DNA of 64,000 nucleotides from Flavisolibacter ginsengisoli DSM 18119 (GTDB lineage Bacteria > Bacteroidota > Bacteroidia > Chitinophagales > Chitinophagaceae): contig NZ_FQUU01000002.1 in NCBI RefSeq assembly GCF_900129295.1, forward strand, positions 258,488 through 322,487, read 5' to 3'. Position 1 is the stretch's first letter. Each line of letters opens with the position of its first letter. Positions 62,433 through 64,000 of this stretch are shown piece after piece. A program made the translations under genes and the position numbers. The notes under the pieces were generated by a model. It saw nothing but the letters and a program-made list of their open reading frames with translations, ran no database searches and was not told the origin of the DNA.

Positions 62433-64000
62433 ATGCAGCCAAAGGCAAAAGAGATCCGATATTTTTTTTACAGCCAGGCTTTTGCCGATGGCCTAAGAAC
62501 CACTATTTCCATCCTGCTACCCTCACTAATACTTTCCTATTTTAAACTTCTTAATGCAGGTTTAAGTATTTCCCTGGGCGCATTATGTGTTAGTCTTGCC
62601 GATGCACCAGGACCTATGATACACAAACGCAATGGGATGCTCTTTGCTGCCGTCTTTGTATTTATCATTACGTTGCTCACTTCCCTGGCCAGTGCTAATG
62701 TCTATACCATGGGCATATTGATCTTATTGTCTACTTTTTTTTTCTCCATGTTCAATGTGTATGGTGTCAGGGCAAGTGCCGTAGGTAGCGGGGCCATTCT
62801 TGCCATGATATTGACAATGGATAAAATCGTTCCTAAACCACAGATCTTAAGTGAGGGTATATTGATCCTTCTTGGGTCTATGTGGTATTTCCTTGTTAGC
62901 ATAGCGTTTTACAAGATCCAGCCTTACAGGGCAGGTCAAAGAATTCTTGGTGAATGCATCCGTACCATTGCAACCTTTCTTTCAATCAAGGCCGATTTTT
63001 ATAATCCCAAAACAGACCTGGAAAAGGATTATTCTAAAATGGTTGCACAACAGGTGGCTGTCAATGAAAAGCAGGATGCGGTAAGGGAAATATTATTCAA
63101 AACCCGGCAGATCGTCAGTGAAAGTACAGCAACGGGGAGGAAATTGGTTTTAACCTTCGTTGAAACCATAGATCTTTTTGAAGACATCACAGCCACTTAT
63201 TACGATTATGCTTCCTTGAGAAAAAAATACGAGAACACAGGCGTACTGGAAAAAATTTCCTGGTTTATTAAAGATGTGGCCTTTGAACTGGACCAGATGG
63301 GAATAGCCATCCAGGTGAATAGCCCATATAAACAACGTTTTGATTTTGAAAAACAACTTCTTCAATTGAAAGAAGACATAAATGAAACTGGCAAAGAAGA
63401 AGGTGCAAGTAACCTTGTTTTGAGAAAGATACTTGTCAATGTTAGAAGATTGGTGCAGCGGGTGCTGGAACTGCAGGAATACTTTGAAAAAGGCGCTCCC
63501 GGAAAAGAAAAAACCACTTTAGACCATTCCCATTTCGTTACCCACCAATCTCTTGATCCAAAAATATTCCTTGACAACCTATCCTTACAATCTTCTGTAT
63601 TTAAACATGCCTCACGGGTGGCGATAGCCTCTATATTCGGATATATATTCGTAAACCTTTTTGCCTACGGACATCATAGTTATTGGGTGTTGATGACCAT
63701 AGTCTTTATGCTGAAACCTGCTTTTAGCCTGACCAAGCAAAGAAATATAGAACGGATAATAGGCACTGTCATTGGCGGATTATTAGGGATAGCTCTATTA
63801 CTTTTCGTTTCAAATAAAGAAGTACTCTTCGGTATTATGGTAGTGTTAATGATCCTCAATTATTCATTGGTAAGGATCAATTACCTGGCAATGGTACTGT
63901 GCCTGACACCATTTGTACTAATCCTGTTCAGTCTTTTAGGAGTCAGTGTACTGGATGTAGCCAAAGAAAGAATTCTTGATACTGTATTGGGCTGCACTAT
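62433..64000 (+). CDS. FUSC family (YccS-like) membrane protein, 3' truncated by window
   Basis: The frame from ATG 62433 is open to the end of the window, 522 codons so far. It reads MQPKAKEIRYFFYSQAFADG, with several membrane segments in residues 20-165 (SILLPSLILSYFKLL, LFAAVFVFIITLLTSLA, ILILLSTFFFSMFNVYG), a cytoplasmic helical stretch (about 170-380), and a second membrane block starting with VFKHASRVAIASIFGYIFVN and containing YWVLMTIVFMLKPAFSLTKQRNIERIIGTVIGGLLG, the FUSC signature. FUSC proteins resemble aromatic-acid or efflux transporters; the substrate is unknown. It is divergent from the CoA-transferase gene. Confidence 0.9.
   Translation, partial: MQPKAKEIRYFFYSQAFADGLRTTISILLPSLILSYFKLLNAGLSISLGALCVSLADAPGPMIHKRNGMLFAAVFVFIITLLTSLASANVYTMGILILLSTFFFSMFNVYGVRASAVGSGAILAMILTMDKIVPKPQILSEGILILLGSMWYFLVSIAFYKIQPYRAGQRILGECIRTIATFLSIKADFYNPKTDLEKDYSKMVAQQVAVNEKQDAVREILFKTRQIVSESTATGRKLVLTFVETIDLFEDITATYYDYASLRKKYENTGVLEKISWFIKDVAFELDQMGIAIQVNSPYKQRFDFEKQLLQLKEDINETGKEEGASNLVLRKILVNVRRLVQRVLELQEYFEKGAPGKEKTTLDHSHFVTHQSLDPKIFLDNLSLQSSVFKHASRVAIASIFGYIFVNLFAYGHHSYWVLMTIVFMLKPAFSLTKQRNIERIIGTVIGGLLGIALLLFVSNKEVLFGIMVVLMILNYSLVRINYLAMVLCLTPFVLILFSLLGVSVLDVAKERILDTVLGCT

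Overview
The window looks like a chromosomal segment of a Bacteroidota bacterium, most likely a member of the Chitinophagaceae. The reasons are: AT-rich DNA; many promoters matching the Bacteroidota -7 element TAnnTTTG, often followed by GCGGC or GCGACC; weak or absent Shine-Dalgarno sequences; a PorW/SprE-type protein of the type IX secretion system; SprB-like repeats; a DUF6702-HupE/UreJ-M1 peptidase cluster; a PafA-type phosphatase; and a short AMP nucleosidase. No rRNA, tRNA, CRISPR array, phage or insertion sequence was recognised. The species assignment is inference.

Layout. 1-7.4 kb: 3' part of a Gfo/Idh/MocA oxidoreductase, a polyprenyl-phosphate sugar transferase, an M1 peptidase that appears fused to an outer-membrane barrel, a FemAB/GNAT-like protein and sucC. 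7.5-10.5 kb: small regulator and enzyme genes (WYL regulator, DinB, VOC, GNAT). 10.5-12.6 kb: an overlapping minus-strand operon with a coiled-coil membrane protein, bactofilin, AtpZ, an AtpI-like membrane protein and a SprT-like protease, but no ATP synthase genes. 12.6-13.1 kb: a non-coding stretch with a 95-bp palindromic element. 13.1-18.8 kb: porW-like gene, a candidate small ORF and a class A penicillin-binding protein. 18.9-29.9 kb: alcohol dehydrogenase, hypothetical proteins, DUF72, a second DinB, PafA-type phosphatase, an alpha-oxoamine synthase (possible serine palmitoyltransferase), a DPP4-type peptidase and UbiX. 29.9-37.2 kb: an SprB-repeat cytochrome lipoprotein, aconitase, PspC, cysteine desulfurase, GlmM and a methyltransferase. 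37.2-43.3 kb: two tandem LTA-synthase-like sulfatase-fold proteins, a PAP2 phosphatase and a CorC-type protein. 43.3-47.2 kb: DUF6702, HupE/UreJ and a second M1 peptidase. 47.3-55 kb: an orphan HsdR_N-like protein, AMP nucleosidase, a Cys-rich small protein, a double ABC ATPase, queA behind a GC-rich structured leader, aspartate kinase, an Ldh-family oxidoreductase and SSB. 55-64 kb: esterase, MORN/YwqK-like protein, a sortilin-like beta-propeller protein, a metzincin lipoprotein, an acetyl-CoA hydrolase/transferase and the 5' part of a FUSC-family membrane protein.

Most genes are housekeeping or cell-envelope genes in short transcription units separated by clear hairpin terminators, many between convergent genes. 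The envelope theme recurs: exopolysaccharide priming, peptidoglycan synthesis, secretion, headgroup transfer and surface proteases.

The signals most worth following are a probable independently transcribed structured RNA upstream of queA (about 50766-50900) next to a perfect 16-bp inverted repeat, a 38-codon ORF translationally coupled to the PBP gene, the 95-bp palindromic element at 12822-12916, the M1 peptidase-barrel fusion, and two genes whose -7 element predicts leaderless transcripts.
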